Positions 42,002 to 51,253 of a stretch of 64,000 bases of DNA are shown here, piece by piece; position 1 is the stretch's first letter; each line of letters starts with the position of its first letter. This DNA comes from Paenibacillus mendelii. GTDB taxonomy: Bacteria > Bacillota > Bacilli > Paenibacillales > Paenibacillaceae. The notes under the pieces are model-generated. The model saw nothing but the letters and a program-made list of their open reading frames with translations, searched no databases and had not been told where the DNA came from. The translations under genes and the position numbers were made by a program. The stretch lies in NCBI RefSeq assembly GCF_024498075.1, contig NZ_JANHOF010000006.1, positions 62,001 to 126,000 of the forward strand, read 5' to 3'.

Positions 42002-44983
42002 ATGTTCAAAAAGCGGTGCAAAGCAGTATCAATCGGACTGATATTTACATTTATATTTGCAGCGGCAGTGTCAGCGCTGCATGTCAAGAACGTACAAGCT
42101 GCAGGCGGCGAGTTCCCTAAGATGGCGCCAGCTCAAACGTTGTACGTATACGACATCAGGAACGATACGGCGGAGGCGAAGCTTGCCGCGCTCGTTCTGC
42201 AAGGACTGATCAATCAAGGCTCGGCCAAAATTTATGTGCTGACCAGAGAAAGCAATCTTGATCAAACGTGGCTGGATGAAAGCGGCAAAAGTTATCAGAC
42301 CGTGTCACTTCTGTCGGGCAGCAATCCCGGGCTAAGAACGATGTACAGGGACTATAGCACATTGGTTAATAAGCTGATCGTATGGGAAGGGAGCCGCGAC
42401 TGGACGTTCAACATCGCTATGATGAAAGGTTCGCTTGAGAATGGCCTGCCTGTCACGGATGCGATCAAGAACAGCCTCATTGCCGAGTTTGGCAGCAAGC
42501 CTGCCGAAGATATCCGATTGAACTGGGCCGGACGAGTGGAGGCCTACGACTGGGCATTGGACAACCTCATGCCGTCTCTCGACAAGCGGATCCTGTTTTC
42601 CGCCGGATTAAGAACGCCGGATTGGACCGGTTATCCGTGGAATATCTTCGATTATGCCGTAGCCAGCAAGTCGTTTGCCTTCTACCTGGATCCCCGGATC
42701 CCCGCGGAACGGGACGAAATCGTCAAAATCATTCAACGAGGCGGCTATCCGCCGGGCACGCCCGTGCTGGGGTATGCCCCGAACGCCGATGATTTGAACG
42801 ATTACACCAATCCGTACGGAGTCGGGTATGTCGTTTCCGATTATTATTCCAACGGGAGCGTATGGTCCAGTTTTGCAAACAAGACCTATTCACAGCCTGC
42901 AGGCGCAGCCGTCGAAGCGCAGCCGGGTAAAGTATATGTTTCAATAACGGCAAGCGACGGAGACAATCTGCAATATGATCAACAGCTCATTAACCAATTC
43001 CAGAACGCGACTGCGGGGCAGGTGCCGGTAGGAATCACCATCGCGCCCGTCTTGCAGGAGCTCGGATCGCCCATACTGGATTACTTTTATTCGAGAACAG
43101 GGAGCAATATTGAACTCGTCGCGGGACCGTCGGGGTATCAATTCATCTATCCCGAGAAGTATTCCAGCAGCGGCTACGCAACATGGTTAACCCGCAACAG
43201 GCAGTGGTTGATAGATGCGGGCATCCATACCTCTCAAATCTGGCATAGCCCGATTAACAGTGTGAGCCATAAGCAGATGGCAGATAGTTTGGTCGGATCT
43301 GGCGTAACGGGGCTTCTGCGGGGGGACGATGGCGCGCCCATCAATGCCTACCATGGCATCTATACGGTTCCGCAAGGCCATATGGTCACCCAATATGGAG
43401 ATATTTACAATGTGTTGAGCAACGTGCCTATGGATCCCGCGAAACCGGTTTTCCATAATATTTATCCCATTCTGGCCTATTATGGTATGGATGCCAACGG
43501 TCAATCGGTATTCTTTGATCGTCTGAAAGCAGAGGTAGACCGGCTGAATCAGGATTACCCTGGTAAATTTGTCTTCCTTAAGCCTCAGGATCAAGTGGCT
43601 ACCATCAATAAATTAAATACCAATATAAAAGGTGTGAGTTTTGACGCGAACAACTCCGATAAAGAGACGATATACATCTACGAGGATAACTTCTCAGCCA
43701 TGGATAACGGGCATCGATATGCAGACCTCACTGGCAATTGGATCTATAAGTTTGATCTCGCGGATGATGCCGATCATGCGACACTTACGATGGATATAGC
43801 CGGGAACTATGTCATAGACGTGTCCAAAGACGGAGTGAACTGGAGTGCCGCGGCCAATGCCCAGGGTGACTTAAGCAGGATAACCATAAATAGCGACTTG
43901 AGCGGATGGTTGAGCAATAATTCGTCGAAAACCATTTACGTCAGATTTTCAGACGGTACTCCACAAGACGGGAATGGGCCGAGCTTGTACCACCTTACGG
44001 TGTCGACTGAGATAACAAACGTAAGCTTCGCCACGCCAAGCTACTTGGACAATCAGTTTATGATTCAAAATACAGGTTCGATCGACAATGATCATCGCTA
44101 TGCAGACGAGACCCGGCAATTCATATATAAATTTGATCTGGAGAATGGCATCAACAATGCGGCGCTTACGATGGATATAGCCGGAAATTATGTCGTGGAC
44201 GTATCCAAAGACGGAATGAACTGGAGTCCCGCTGCCAATGCTTATGGCAATCTAAGCAGAACGACAATAAACAGCAGCTTAAGCGGATGGCTGGTCAATA
44301 ATCCGTCGAAAACCATTTATGTCCGATTTACAGACGGCACCCCGCAAGACGGACATGGGCCAAGCTTGTACCATCTTGCGATATCGGCGGATCAAATAGC
44401 GCCGGCGACAACGGACAACGCTCCGTCCGGATGGGTCAATCAAGACACTACGGTAACCTTTAGCGCGAGCGACAGTGGTTCCGGGGTTAAGGCTACCCGC
44501 TATACCGTCAACGGCGGCGCGGAACAAAGCGGTACTTCCGTTACATTCACAACAGATGGGGTGCATACGTTAGTTTATTGGAGCGTCGACAATGCAGGCA
44601 ATATCGAAGCTCCGCGCACAGCTGCCATTAAAGTCGACAAAACAGCACCATCGCTGACTGTTCAACTGGATAAACCGATTCTATGGCCCCCTAATCATAA
44701 AATGGCAACCCTGCATGCGGAGCTGAATTCGAATGATGCTGCCTCAGGCGTTGCATCCGTGATATTATCTTCTATTGAAAGCAATGAACCGGATCGCGAT
44801 CCAAGCGACATTGAAGCCGATACAGGTACGGCGGCGAGTTCGTTTGCTTTGCGTGCGGAACGTTCGGGTTCAGGAGCCGGACGTATTTATACCGTAATCT
44901 ACACGGTAACCGACAATGCGAATAACAAAACGGATACGATTGCAACCGTTACAGTGCCTCATGATCAATCAGGTAAGCAGTAA
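42002..44983 (+). CDS. GxGYxYP-type putative glycoside hydrolase, secreted multi-domain (copy 2)
   Basis: The 993-residue protein starts at ATG 42002 after GAGAGGGGAAAGG and has a cleavable signal peptide ([20 protein letters not shown], cut near VQAAG). Residues about 35-535 are close to copy 1 at 33793, in DNA as well as protein, with the same [16 protein letters not shown] and [14 protein letters not shown] motifs. Two copies of a beta-sandwich module follow ([20 protein letters not shown] and [20 protein letters not shown]), then an OmpL47-type Ig-like domain ([20 protein letters not shown]) and a last Ig-like domain. It is larger and freely secreted, whereas copy 1 keeps its membrane anchor. 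It probably attacks the outside glycan first. Confidence 0.78.
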   Translation: MFKKRCKAVSIGLIFTFIFAAAVSALHVKNVQAAGGEFPKMAPAQTLYVYDIRNDTAEAKLAALVLQGLINQGSAKIYVLTRESNLDQTWLDESGKSYQTVSLLSGSNPGLRTMYRDYSTLVNKLIVWEGSRDWTFNIAMMKGSLENGLPVTDAIKNSLIAEFGSKPAEDIRLNWAGRVEAYDWALDNLMPSLDKRILFSAGLRTPDWTGYPWNIFDYAVASKSFAFYLDPRIPAERDEIVKIIQRGGYPPGTPVLGYAPNADDLNDYTNPYGVGYVVSDYYSNGSVWSSFANKTYSQPAGAAVEAQPGKVYVSITASDGDNLQYDQQLINQFQNATAGQVPVGITIAPVLQELGSPILDYFYSRTGSNIELVAGPSGYQFIYPEKYSSSGYATWLTRNRQWLIDAGIHTSQIWHSPINSVSHKQMADSLVGSGVTGLLRGDDGAPINAYHGIYTVPQGHMVTQYGDIYNVLSNVPMDPAKPVFHNIYPILAYYGMDANGQSVFFDRLKAEVDRLNQDYPGKFVFLKPQDQVATINKLNTNIKGVSFDANNSDKETIYIYEDNFSAMDNGHRYADLTGNWIYKFDLADDADHATLTMDIAGNYVIDVSKDGVNWSAAANAQGDLSRITINSDLSGWLSNNSSKTIYVRFSDGTPQDGNGPSLYHLTVSTEITNVSFATPSYLDNQFMIQNTGSIDNDHRYADETRQFIYKFDLENGINNAALTMDIAGNYVVDVSKDGMNWSPAANAYGNLSRTTINSSLSGWLVNNPSKTIYVRFTDGTPQDGHGPSLYHLAISADQIAPATTDNAPSGWVNQDTTVTFSASDSGSGVKATRYTVNGGAEQSGTSVTFTTDGVHTLVYWSVDNAGNIEAPRTAAIKVDKTAPSLTVQLDKPILWPPNHKMATLHAELNSNDAASGVASVILSSIESNEPDRDPSDIEADTGTAASSFALRAERSGSGAGRIYTVIYTVTDNANNKTDTIATVTVPHDQSGKQ
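43669..44395 (+). repeat. Tandem in-gene duplication of a beta-sandwich module, period 381 bp
   Basis: Two module copies start near 43669 and 44050 and share long stretches, for example CTTACGATGGATATAGCC at 43784 and 44165, an offset of 381 bases (127 codons). The corresponding gene copy at 33793 has only one such module. Confidence 0.8.
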
Positions 44984-45009
44984 ATATGAATCATAACGGG
45001 GGGAAATGT

Positions 45010-46050
45010 ATGGAGCCTAAATACGGTATCATCGGCTGCGGCGGGATCAGCAGATTTCATTTCAGTGGATTGGAGAAGCTTGGTGCGCAAATCGTTCATG
45101 TCGCCGATATTAATGAAGCAGCAGCGAAATCCTATGCACAGCGGTTTGGAGCAAAGTGCTCGACCGATTACCGTCGTGTAATCGAGGATCCGGATGTCAC
45201 TGTCGTTAGTGTACTGACAGGGGCCAAATCGCATTATGAAATATGTATCGCTGCCCTGAAAGCGGGCAAAGATGTCATTTGCGAGAAGACCATGGCTAAC
45301 AATGCCGAGGAAGCCGAAGAAATTGTCCGCACCGCCCAGGCGTCGGGAAGGTTGTTTTTCAGCGCATACATGAAACGCTATTTCCCGGCCGTACAGAAGG
45401 CGAAGGAGCTGTTCCCTGAACTCGGTCGCATTTTTAGCGCACAGGTGCGGGCTTATCATCCATGGGGCAACATATTTGAATCTCCGTATCCCGAGTGGGT
45501 AGATCAAGCGATCCAATTGTATGGCGGAGCTGTCATTAAGATGGCTGGAAGCCACATGATCGATATGACCCAATATTTCTTTGGGCGTCCGTCCAGCTTA
45601 TATGCTCATGTAGATTATATACCTGAGACCCAAACGGATCGTAAAGTCACATCGATTTGGGAATATGGCAGCGGAATGACGGTAAGCTTCGAAGCGCTCG
45701 GTCACCCGCTAAAAAAAATCGGCTATGAACGCAATTCTTGGGACGAAAAGTTGGAAATCAACGGTGTGAACGGGCGTATCGAGTTATATTTTGTCTTATG
45801 GGACCAGCCGGAGAATAATGCTGTGCTGCTTGTACACTATGATAACGAACGAGGAACTTCAACGGAATATCGGTTTGATGCCATGAACCCGTTTGATGAG
45901 GAAATGCGCTATTTCCATCAATGCTTAATCAATCGCGAACGCGGTCATTGTACGGAAGTGGATGGATTCAATGTCGATGTAATCATTGAGACCATGGTGG
46001 AGTCATCGCGCACCAAAGCTTCGGTAGCCATTGATTGGAAGGGGCTTTAG
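45010..46050 (+). CDS. Gfo/Idh/MocA-family oxidoreductase
   Basis: The 346-residue protein has an N-terminal Rossmann fold (YGIIGCGGISRFHFSGL, GxGxxx type) and the family signature region ICEKTMANNAEEAEEI, in which the usual EKP reads EKT, then the C-terminal alpha/beta domain with GGAVIKMAGSHMIDMTQYFF. Such enzymes use NAD(P) to oxidise or reduce sugars, inositols or sugar nucleotides; some also remove glycosyl groups by an NAD-linked route. ATG 45010 is preferred because GGGGGG precedes it by 6 bases. It is the last gene of the glycan locus, before a strong terminator, and could process the sugar released by the mannosidase. Confidence 0.88.
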   Translation: MEPKYGIIGCGGISRFHFSGLEKLGAQIVHVADINEAAAKSYAQRFGAKCSTDYRRVIEDPDVTVVSVLTGAKSHYEICIAALKAGKDVICEKTMANNAEEAEEIVRTAQASGRLFFSAYMKRYFPAVQKAKELFPELGRIFSAQVRAYHPWGNIFESPYPEWVDQAIQLYGGAVIKMAGSHMIDMTQYFFGRPSSLYAHVDYIPETQTDRKVTSIWEYGSGMTVSFEALGHPLKKIGYERNSWDEKLEINGVNGRIELYFVLWDQPENNAVLLVHYDNERGTSTEYRFDAMNPFDEEMRYFHQCLINRERGHCTEVDGFNVDVIIETMVESSRTKASVAIDWKGL

Positions 46051-46094
46051 GGCAGCCTTCTGTTATAGGACGCGATAGCGTTATAAACATAAAG

Positions 46095-46120
46095 AAACGG
46101 CAGCCACCCGGCTGCCGTTT
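46095..46120. terminator. Bidirectional terminator closing the glycan locus
   Basis: An 11-base-pair stem AAACGGCAGCC / GGCTGCCGTTT with a 4-base loop between two convergent operons. Confidence 0.8.
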
Positions 46121-46191
46121 GCTATTGGTTTGAATCAATCAAGTCGTTTGTTGATCATTTCACGCGGTTGTTTACCTCGTGACCAGTCCGC

Positions 46192-46569
46192 TTATTTCTT
46201 CCCGGGAACGGCAATCGCATCGATTTCGACCAGCAGGTCATAGTTCAAATCGCAATAGATCGTCGTTCGAGCCGGGAAAGGCGCCGTGAAGAAACGGGCA
46301 TAGACTTCGTTGAATTCACGGTACAGATGTCTGTCGGATAAATAGACGTTCACTTTAACCACATCATTCATATCCATATTGTGTGAAAGCAGAACGCTGC
46401 GGATGTTCTCCATGGTCGTAATGGTTTGCGATTCGATGTCGGGACCGACGATTTGACCGGTCACGCTGTCTATCCCTCCCTGTCCGGAAACATAGAGGCA
46501 AGACTCTGTTTCGAATCCTGGAGAAAATGGCAAACCAGTGGGTACTTCCGACGTGTTCGGCTTTTGCAT
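46192..46569 (-). CDS. RidA-family (YjgF/Rid) protein
   Basis: The 125-residue protein is of standard RidA length and keeps the key Arg (FPARTTIYCDLN) and the acidic residue in VEIDAIAVPG near the C-terminus, with GQGGIDSVTGQIVG and TMENIRSVLLSHNMDMNDVV typical of the fold. RidA proteins are homotrimers that hydrolyse reactive enamine/imine intermediates or, in relatives, act on other carbonyl compounds. ATG 46569 follows TAGGAGGAC. It is the last gene of a seven-gene minus-strand operon. The RidA placement suggests that the pathway makes an unstable enamine or imine, which would fit an amidohydrolase upstream. Confidence 0.88.
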   Translation of the reverse strand: MQKPNTSEVPTGLPFSPGFETESCLYVSGQGGIDSVTGQIVGPDIESQTITTMENIRSVLLSHNMDMNDVVKVNVYLSDRHLYREFNEVYARFFTAPFPARTTIYCDLNYDLLVEIDAIAVPGKK

Positions 46570-46596
46570 GTTTGTTGTCCTCCTACAGGTTGATGA

Positions 46597-47727
46597 TCAA
46601 GAGTTGCTCTGTCCGTAGCTGAAGTTCAGCTCGGGGGTCTCCAGTTCTTTCTTCTGGTATAAAGACTCCATGGACAAGTTTGTTAGTCCGCTTGACATCA
46701 GAATTCGCTCGGCAGGGAAAGGCTCCTTACCTGTGATAATGAATTGTTCAATCATACCGGTCAACCGGCCAAAATGCTTCCAAGGACGATTGGTATCCGT
46801 CGCGCTAATCGCGGATGTGATCGTGCCGTCCTTGCCGCGGAAGGCAAATCCCCATTGATCGACGATTCTGCTTTGTTGAATGACGTAGCCCTTGAAGCCG
46901 TCTATATATTCGACTGAAAACAGGATTGTAAGATCATCCGATTCCTTCGGGTGGACATTCTCTCTATCTTCATAGAGGGATAAGGTTTGCAGCATCAGGT
47001 CCTCCGGCCATTCGCCCCGGCTCATGGATTCCCAGACCTCTCTTCCTTGCAGGACGCTTACGGATTTCACGCCTGTTTCTCCGCCTGCCCGTTTCTCGGC
47101 AAGTGACTGCATCAGCTCTAGACCATGGTAGCCATAGGCCTCGATGGAATCGGAATAGCTGACGACAAGAAGCTCGCTTGCTTGCTCCAGAAGCTTCGGG
47201 TCAAAGGAAGGAACCGGAGGAATATGGGGAATCGATGATCCGCCCATAAACGGGATGCCGCGCTGTCTAAGCTGCTCGTACATCCAGACCGAATCTTTAA
47301 TATCATAAGATAAATGCTTATCGGAGAAGATCGGAACATTCAGATTCAACTCATCCATCGTTTTGAGCGTGTCCTCTAACAGCCGGCGTCTTGGATACAT
47401 CTTCTGACCCTTCTCATCGTCGGGGTAATCGCCATGTTCGCCGATGATGATAATGCCGTCTACACCGCCATTGTGGTAAGGTGTCTTGATCGTTTCTTCG
47501 ATCGTCGAATAGATGGGAACGTCACAGCGTGCGGCCTCTCCGCGGCTCATATCATTATCCGGCACCTGGTCGGTATAGAGAGAGACGACTTCCACCTGCG
47601 GATGGTAATCGAAGCCGCCGAATAACCGGCCAAGAATAACGTCAGCATGAGAGTTGAAGAAATACTGGGTCACGATCACGGCAACCCGTTTCACATTCCC
47701 TTTGGGCATGGGATTAATATTGAACAT
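46597..47727 (-). CDS. Unrecognised 376-residue protein with a Rossmann-like N-terminal half
   Basis: The protein starts MFNINPMPKGNVKRVAVIVT, where VKRVAVIVTQYFFNSHADVI looks like a first beta strand and helix of a Rossmann-type domain. Later segments include GVDGIIIIGEHGDYPDDEKG, PIFSDKHLSYD and GIPFMGGSSIPHIPP. The His/Asp-rich motifs GEHGDYP and DKHLSYD would suit a metal or substrate site. I recall similar proteins from planctomycetes and soil bacteria annotated only as hypothetical. There is no signal peptide or membrane segment. It lies 3 bases after the creatininase-like gene and 27 bases before ridA, so it belongs to the same pathway. The function is unknown. Confidence 0.7.
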   Translation of the reverse strand: MFNINPMPKGNVKRVAVIVTQYFFNSHADVILGRLFGGFDYHPQVEVVSLYTDQVPDNDMSRGEAARCDVPIYSTIEETIKTPYHNGGVDGIIIIGEHGDYPDDEKGQKMYPRRRLLEDTLKTMDELNLNVPIFSDKHLSYDIKDSVWMYEQLRQRGIPFMGGSSIPHIPPVPSFDPKLLEQASELLVVSYSDSIEAYGYHGLELMQSLAEKRAGGETGVKSVSVLQGREVWESMSRGEWPEDLMLQTLSLYEDRENVHPKESDDLTILFSVEYIDGFKGYVIQQSRIVDQWGFAFRGKDGTITSAISATDTNRPWKHFGRLTGMIEQFIITGKEPFPAERILMSSGLTNLSMESLYQKKELETPELNFSYGQSNS

Positions 47728-47730
47728 GTT

Positions 47731-48507
47731 TTAATTCCCTCCATCAGTCATGGCTTGAATGGTTGAAACGAGCCAGGCGGATACACTGCCTGTAATGATG
47801 CCTAAGTAGCGGCTTCCTGCCTCAGCCGTGGCTTTGTTCGGCGCATCGGTATAACCATCGTAGCCGGTCAGCTCCTTATGCTTCCCGATGAACGTTCCAG
47901 CCGGTCCGGAATTGATCCACGGCCGGGAAATATGTGTATCCTTGAATAGCTCTGTGCGTACCAGCTCCGGCTGCAGCGCCAGAACCGCGGCTGTCTCGAA
48001 CCCGCCTGCATGGCCGGGAACCATACCAACCTCGGCGGCGTCGCTCTCGTTCAATGCCGATCTGGCAATGCTCCAATAGGAGGCAGCTGCCGTCCAAATC
48101 GGGTAACGAACTGCGAGGTCGTTTGCAGTTTGCATCATGATCGGGTCATTGCCGCCATGCGCGTTGAGAAAGATGATCTTCTGAAATCCGTCGGTGATCA
48201 GGCTTTCTCCGATATCGCGAAGCATTTGCAAATAAGTGGTTGACGTATAAGAGAGCGTACCGCCGAAATTCAGATGATGATGGGAACAGCCAATCGTGAG
48301 TACGGGAGCCACCAGGATCGGGACGCTTTCCGCCGCTTGGCGGACGGCCTCGACGGCAATGTGCTCGCAGATTAAGCTGTCCGTAAACACCGGCAGGTGA
48401 GGCCCGTGCTGTTCGGTTGCGGCTAAGGGTACGACGACGGCAGCACCGCTTCGTGCGAGCTCGTTTATTTCATCTCGGGTATGGTAATGGAGCCGTATTT
48501 GTTTCAT
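47731..48507 (-). CDS. Creatininase-family amidohydrolase
   Basis: The 258-residue protein has the metal-site motifs of creatininase-like enzymes: TEQHGPHLPVFTDS (Glu, His, Asp), FLNAHGGNDPIM (His) and VPGHAGGFETAAVL (Glu). The family hydrolyses cyclic amides such as creatinine or opens formamide bonds, for instance MftE and FAPy deformylase relatives. ATG 48507 overlaps the stop of the SDR gene (4 bases), so the two are coupled. Within this operon it may open a lactam or remove an amide in an imported nitrogen compound. The exact substrate is unknown. Confidence 0.88.
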   Translation of the reverse strand: MKQIRLHYHTRDEINELARSGAAVVVPLAATEQHGPHLPVFTDSLICEHIAVEAVRQAAESVPILVAPVLTIGCSHHHLNFGGTLSYTSTTYLQMLRDIGESLITDGFQKIIFLNAHGGNDPIMMQTANDLAVRYPIWTAAASYWSIARSALNESDAAEVGMVPGHAGGFETAAVLALQPELVRTELFKDTHISRPWINSGPAGTFIGKHKELTGYDGYTDAPNKATAEAGSRYLGIITGSVSAWLVSTIQAMTDGGN

Positions 48508-49265
48508 GACATAATCCCCCCGGTTACCGGGTACATAGAGCCGGTTACGTAGGAAGCGGCATCGGATAGCAGAAAGGCGGCTACTTCATTAATTTCATTG
48601 GCCCTTCCGCTTCTTCCGAGCATGCTGATCTTACTCATAGTGTCGAGATGAGCTTGGGAGATCGCAGCTAATACTTCATCGGATTTGAAATCTCCGGGTA
48701 CAACCGCATTCGCACGGATGCCATAAGGGGCATATTCGAGAGCGGCGATCCGCGTCAGCTGCTCGAGCCCGGCTTTCCCTGCGCCATAGCCGGCATTCCC
48801 TGACCGCAAAATATTGCCTCCTAGAACGGAGGAGGTGCTGACAATCGAACCGCCACCGGATCGGATCATGAGAGCGGCCGAATATTTCATGACAAGAAAG
48901 GTGCTGGTGAGGCATCCGCGAATGCAATCCTCCCAATCCTCTAGAGACTGCTCCGCAATTAAGGCTACTTTATTGACATAGGCATTATGGTAGGTGCCAT
49001 TCAATCTGCCGAAGGTTTGATCGATAGCGGCAACAGCTTCACGAACATCAGCTTCATTGCGCATATCGCCCTGGACGAACATCAATCGGCCGCTGCCGTA
49101 CTTTTCTGTTAAAGAGTCCAGCTCGGCAAAGTCGGATACAGGTCGAATATCGCAAGCTGCGACAAGAGCGCCGCGTTCCAAGAACAGCTTGATTGCCTCG
49201 CTTCCGGCTGCCCCTAGAGCACCCGTGATCAGGATGACTTTATCATCCAGTTGTAATGCTCCCAT
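48504..49265 (-). CDS. Short-chain dehydrogenase/reductase (SDR)
   Basis: The 253-residue enzyme has the NAD(P) motif LITGALGAAGSEAI (a TGxxxGxG variant with Ala in place of one Gly), Asp in ACDIRPVSD which favours NAD, and the catalytic Ser (STSSVLGG) and Tyr-Lys pair (YGAGKAGLEQL). The C-terminus AASYVTGSMYPVTGGIMS is the classical end. ATG 49265 is preferred to GTG 49274 because AGGAG overlaps the GTG. It oxidises or reduces a hydroxyl or keto group in the pathway of this operon. It follows the permease genes by 75 bases. Confidence 0.88.
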   Translation of the reverse strand: MGALQLDDKVILITGALGAAGSEAIKLFLERGALVAACDIRPVSDFAELDSLTEKYGSGRLMFVQGDMRNEADVREAVAAIDQTFGRLNGTYHNAYVNKVALIAEQSLEDWEDCIRGCLTSTFLVMKYSAALMIRSGGGSIVSTSSVLGGNILRSGNAGYGAGKAGLEQLTRIAALEYAPYGIRANAVVPGDFKSDEVLAAISQAHLDTMSKISMLGRSGRANEINEVAAFLLSDAASYVTGSMYPVTGGIMS

Positions 49266-49340
49266 ATCGTTCACTCCTAGTATTTGTAGTAGAGAAGGAG
49301 AGAAGCCTCGCTAAGTATCGTTAGATACCCGGAAGGCTCC

Positions 49341-50180
49341 TTATCCTTTAAGACCTCCAAGAGTAGCGCCTTCAGCAATTTGTTTCTGGAAGAATACGTA
49401 GATGATAATGGTCGGGATCATCGCGATTGTAACGCCAGCGAACAGCGTAACCCAATCGGCCTTGTACTGCATAATCTGATTGGCGTGATACATCGCGACA
49501 CCAATCGTATACTTTGAGGAGTCGCTAAGGTAAATGAACGGCCCCAGGAAGGCATTATACAAGCCAAGGAATTTAAAAATGGCTACTGTAACGATGCCTG
49601 GTGTTGACAGCGGCAGAATGATCCGTGTAAACACTTGAAACAAGGAGGCCCCGTCGATATAGGCGCTTTCCTCCATCTCCTTCGGAAGAGACTGCATGAA
49701 TCCGCCGAGCAGCATAAGGAAGAATACACTTTCACCGAAGCTATCCAGAATTATCAGGCCTGTAAGACTGTTGGTCAGACCCAGATCGCGCATTAAGATA
49801 TACTGCGGCACGAGCGCGTTGATTCCCGGCAGGAATAGGGATAGCATGATCGTTCCCCAGATAAATTTACGTCCGCGGAATTCAAGGCGCGTCAGCACAT
49901 AGGCGCTTAATGCTGTGAGAAACGTACCGAGAGCTAGGCTGGTGCCAACATAATAGAGCGTATTCAGCAAGGTCGAGCCTAAGTGATAGGAGTCCCAAGC
50001 TTTTTTGTAGTTTTCAAACATGAGCTTATCCGGCAATGCCCAGACATTAGCGAAAAACTCTTTGTTTGTTTTCAATGACTCCAGCACGATCCACAGAAGG
50101 GGGAAGATGACGGATAACGCGCATAGAAACATGATAAGCCGCCATATAACATCGATAAAGGTGCGTTTGTTTGTTTCCAA
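49341..50180 (-). CDS. ABC importer permease (CUT1, second subunit)
   Basis: The 279-residue protein has six membrane helices (first IWRLIMFLCALSVIFPLLWI) and the EAA loop EESAYIDGASLFQVFTRIIL (about residues 170-189). The start at ATG 50180 follows GGAGG. It ends in IAEGATLGGLKG, as common for this type. It is 29 bases from the partner permease and forms the transport channel with it. Confidence 0.9.
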   Translation of the reverse strand: METNKRTFIDVIWRLIMFLCALSVIFPLLWIVLESLKTNKEFFANVWALPDKLMFENYKKAWDSYHLGSTLLNTLYYVGTSLALGTFLTALSAYVLTRLEFRGRKFIWGTIMLSLFLPGINALVPQYILMRDLGLTNSLTGLIILDSFGESVFFLMLLGGFMQSLPKEMEESAYIDGASLFQVFTRIILPLSTPGIVTVAIFKFLGLYNAFLGPFIYLSDSSKYTIGVAMYHANQIMQYKADWVTLFAGVTIAMIPTIIIYVFFQKQIAEGATLGGLKG

Positions 50181-50209
50181 AGGTGGCCTCCTTCCGAAAT
50201 TGCCGATGA

Positions 50210-51154
50210 CTAGAATTCGGCGTGATCTTTCGAGCTTAACCTGTCGATGAGCAGCTTGGCGATGACCAAGACTACAAACAAGAACATGCCGATCGCCGAT
50301 GCATAACCGTAGTTGTGTGAGCTCTTGCCGAAAGCCATGTTAAACATGTACAAGCCGATGACTTCAGTTGAACCGGCCGGTCCGCCATTGGTCATGATCA
50401 GCATGATTTCGAACCCTTTGAATACACCGAGGACGAGAAACAGCGTACTGATACGCACAATCGGATTGATCAAAGGAATCGTAATTTTACGCAAACGCGT
50501 CATATGGGATGCCCCATCAAGTATCGCTGCTTCATAAAGGGATGGCGGAATTGACTTCATCGCATTCATGAAGATGACGACATAGAATCCGACGCCTCCC
50601 CAAATCAAGGGTGGCAGCAGTGCCCAAATGGCCGTTTTCTTAGAGCCCAGCCAGTAAAAATCATTATTGTCGATACCAAACAGATTCAATATAGCGTTCA
50701 ATAGCCCGTTGCTGCCGTCGTAAATAAAGGACCACATCAACGCAATAACGATAACGGCTAGTACGTTCGGTAAGAAATAAATCACTTTATACAAGGGTGA
50801 TTCCTTATAGCCTTTAACATTGAGCAGGTAGGCGAGAAAGATAGAAGGGATAATCGTCAGAATCGGGACCGTAACCATAAGGATAAGGTTATGGCCAAGC
50901 GCTCTCCAGACGTATTCGTCTTGAAACAGATACTTGTAATTGTCAAACCACACGAATTTAGGATCGGTAATTCCGTTCCATTCCAGTAAGGAATAATAAG
51001 CGGACAAGATATTCGGATACAAGGTGAACAGCAAATATCCACAGTAACTGGGGCCTAACGCCAGCAAAATAAAGATTGTTGTCTGCACTTTCCGTTTGCT
51101 TAACGTTGACACCTTCTTAGGCGTCGCAGGCACACTAGCTCCAATTTGGGCCAT
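50210..51154 (-). CDS. ABC importer permease (CUT1, first subunit)
   Basis: The 314-residue protein has a soluble N-terminal stretch, six membrane helices (first IFILLALGPSYCGYLLFTLY) and the EAA loop YEAAILDGASHMTRLRKITI (about residues 209-228). ATG 51154 is chosen because GGAGG lies 7 bases before it; the longer frame from 51187 has none. It follows the binding-protein gene by 99 bases, where a GC-rich hairpin is found. Solute is unknown; the enzymes of the operon suggest a nitrogen-containing or amide compound rather than a plain sugar. Confidence 0.9.
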   Translation of the reverse strand: MAQIGASVPATPKKVSTLSKRKVQTTIFILLALGPSYCGYLLFTLYPNILSAYYSLLEWNGITDPKFVWFDNYKYLFQDEYVWRALGHNLILMVTVPILTIIPSIFLAYLLNVKGYKESPLYKVIYFLPNVLAVIVIALMWSFIYDGSNGLLNAILNLFGIDNNDFYWLGSKKTAIWALLPPLIWGGVGFYVVIFMNAMKSIPPSLYEAAILDGASHMTRLRKITIPLINPIVRISTLFLVLGVFKGFEIMLIMTNGGPAGSTEVIGLYMFNMAFGKSSHNYGYASAIGMFLFVVLVIAKLLIDRLSSKDHAEF

Positions 51155-51197
51155 ACACCGACCTCCTTCCACGATTTCGCAGCACATGCTGTAAAGG

Positions 51198-51223
51198 AGA
51201 GGGAGGAGCAGTCCCCTCCCTCT
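51198..51223 (-). terminator. Intra-operon hairpin between binding-protein and permease genes
   Basis: A 9-base-pair stem AGAGGGAGG / CCTCCCTCT. No long T-run follows on the minus strand, so it is more likely an RNA-stabilising or attenuating hairpin that keeps the binding protein in excess. Confidence 0.5.
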
Positions 51224-51253
51224 TCCAACTTTTATGTCTAGTGTATAATCAGC

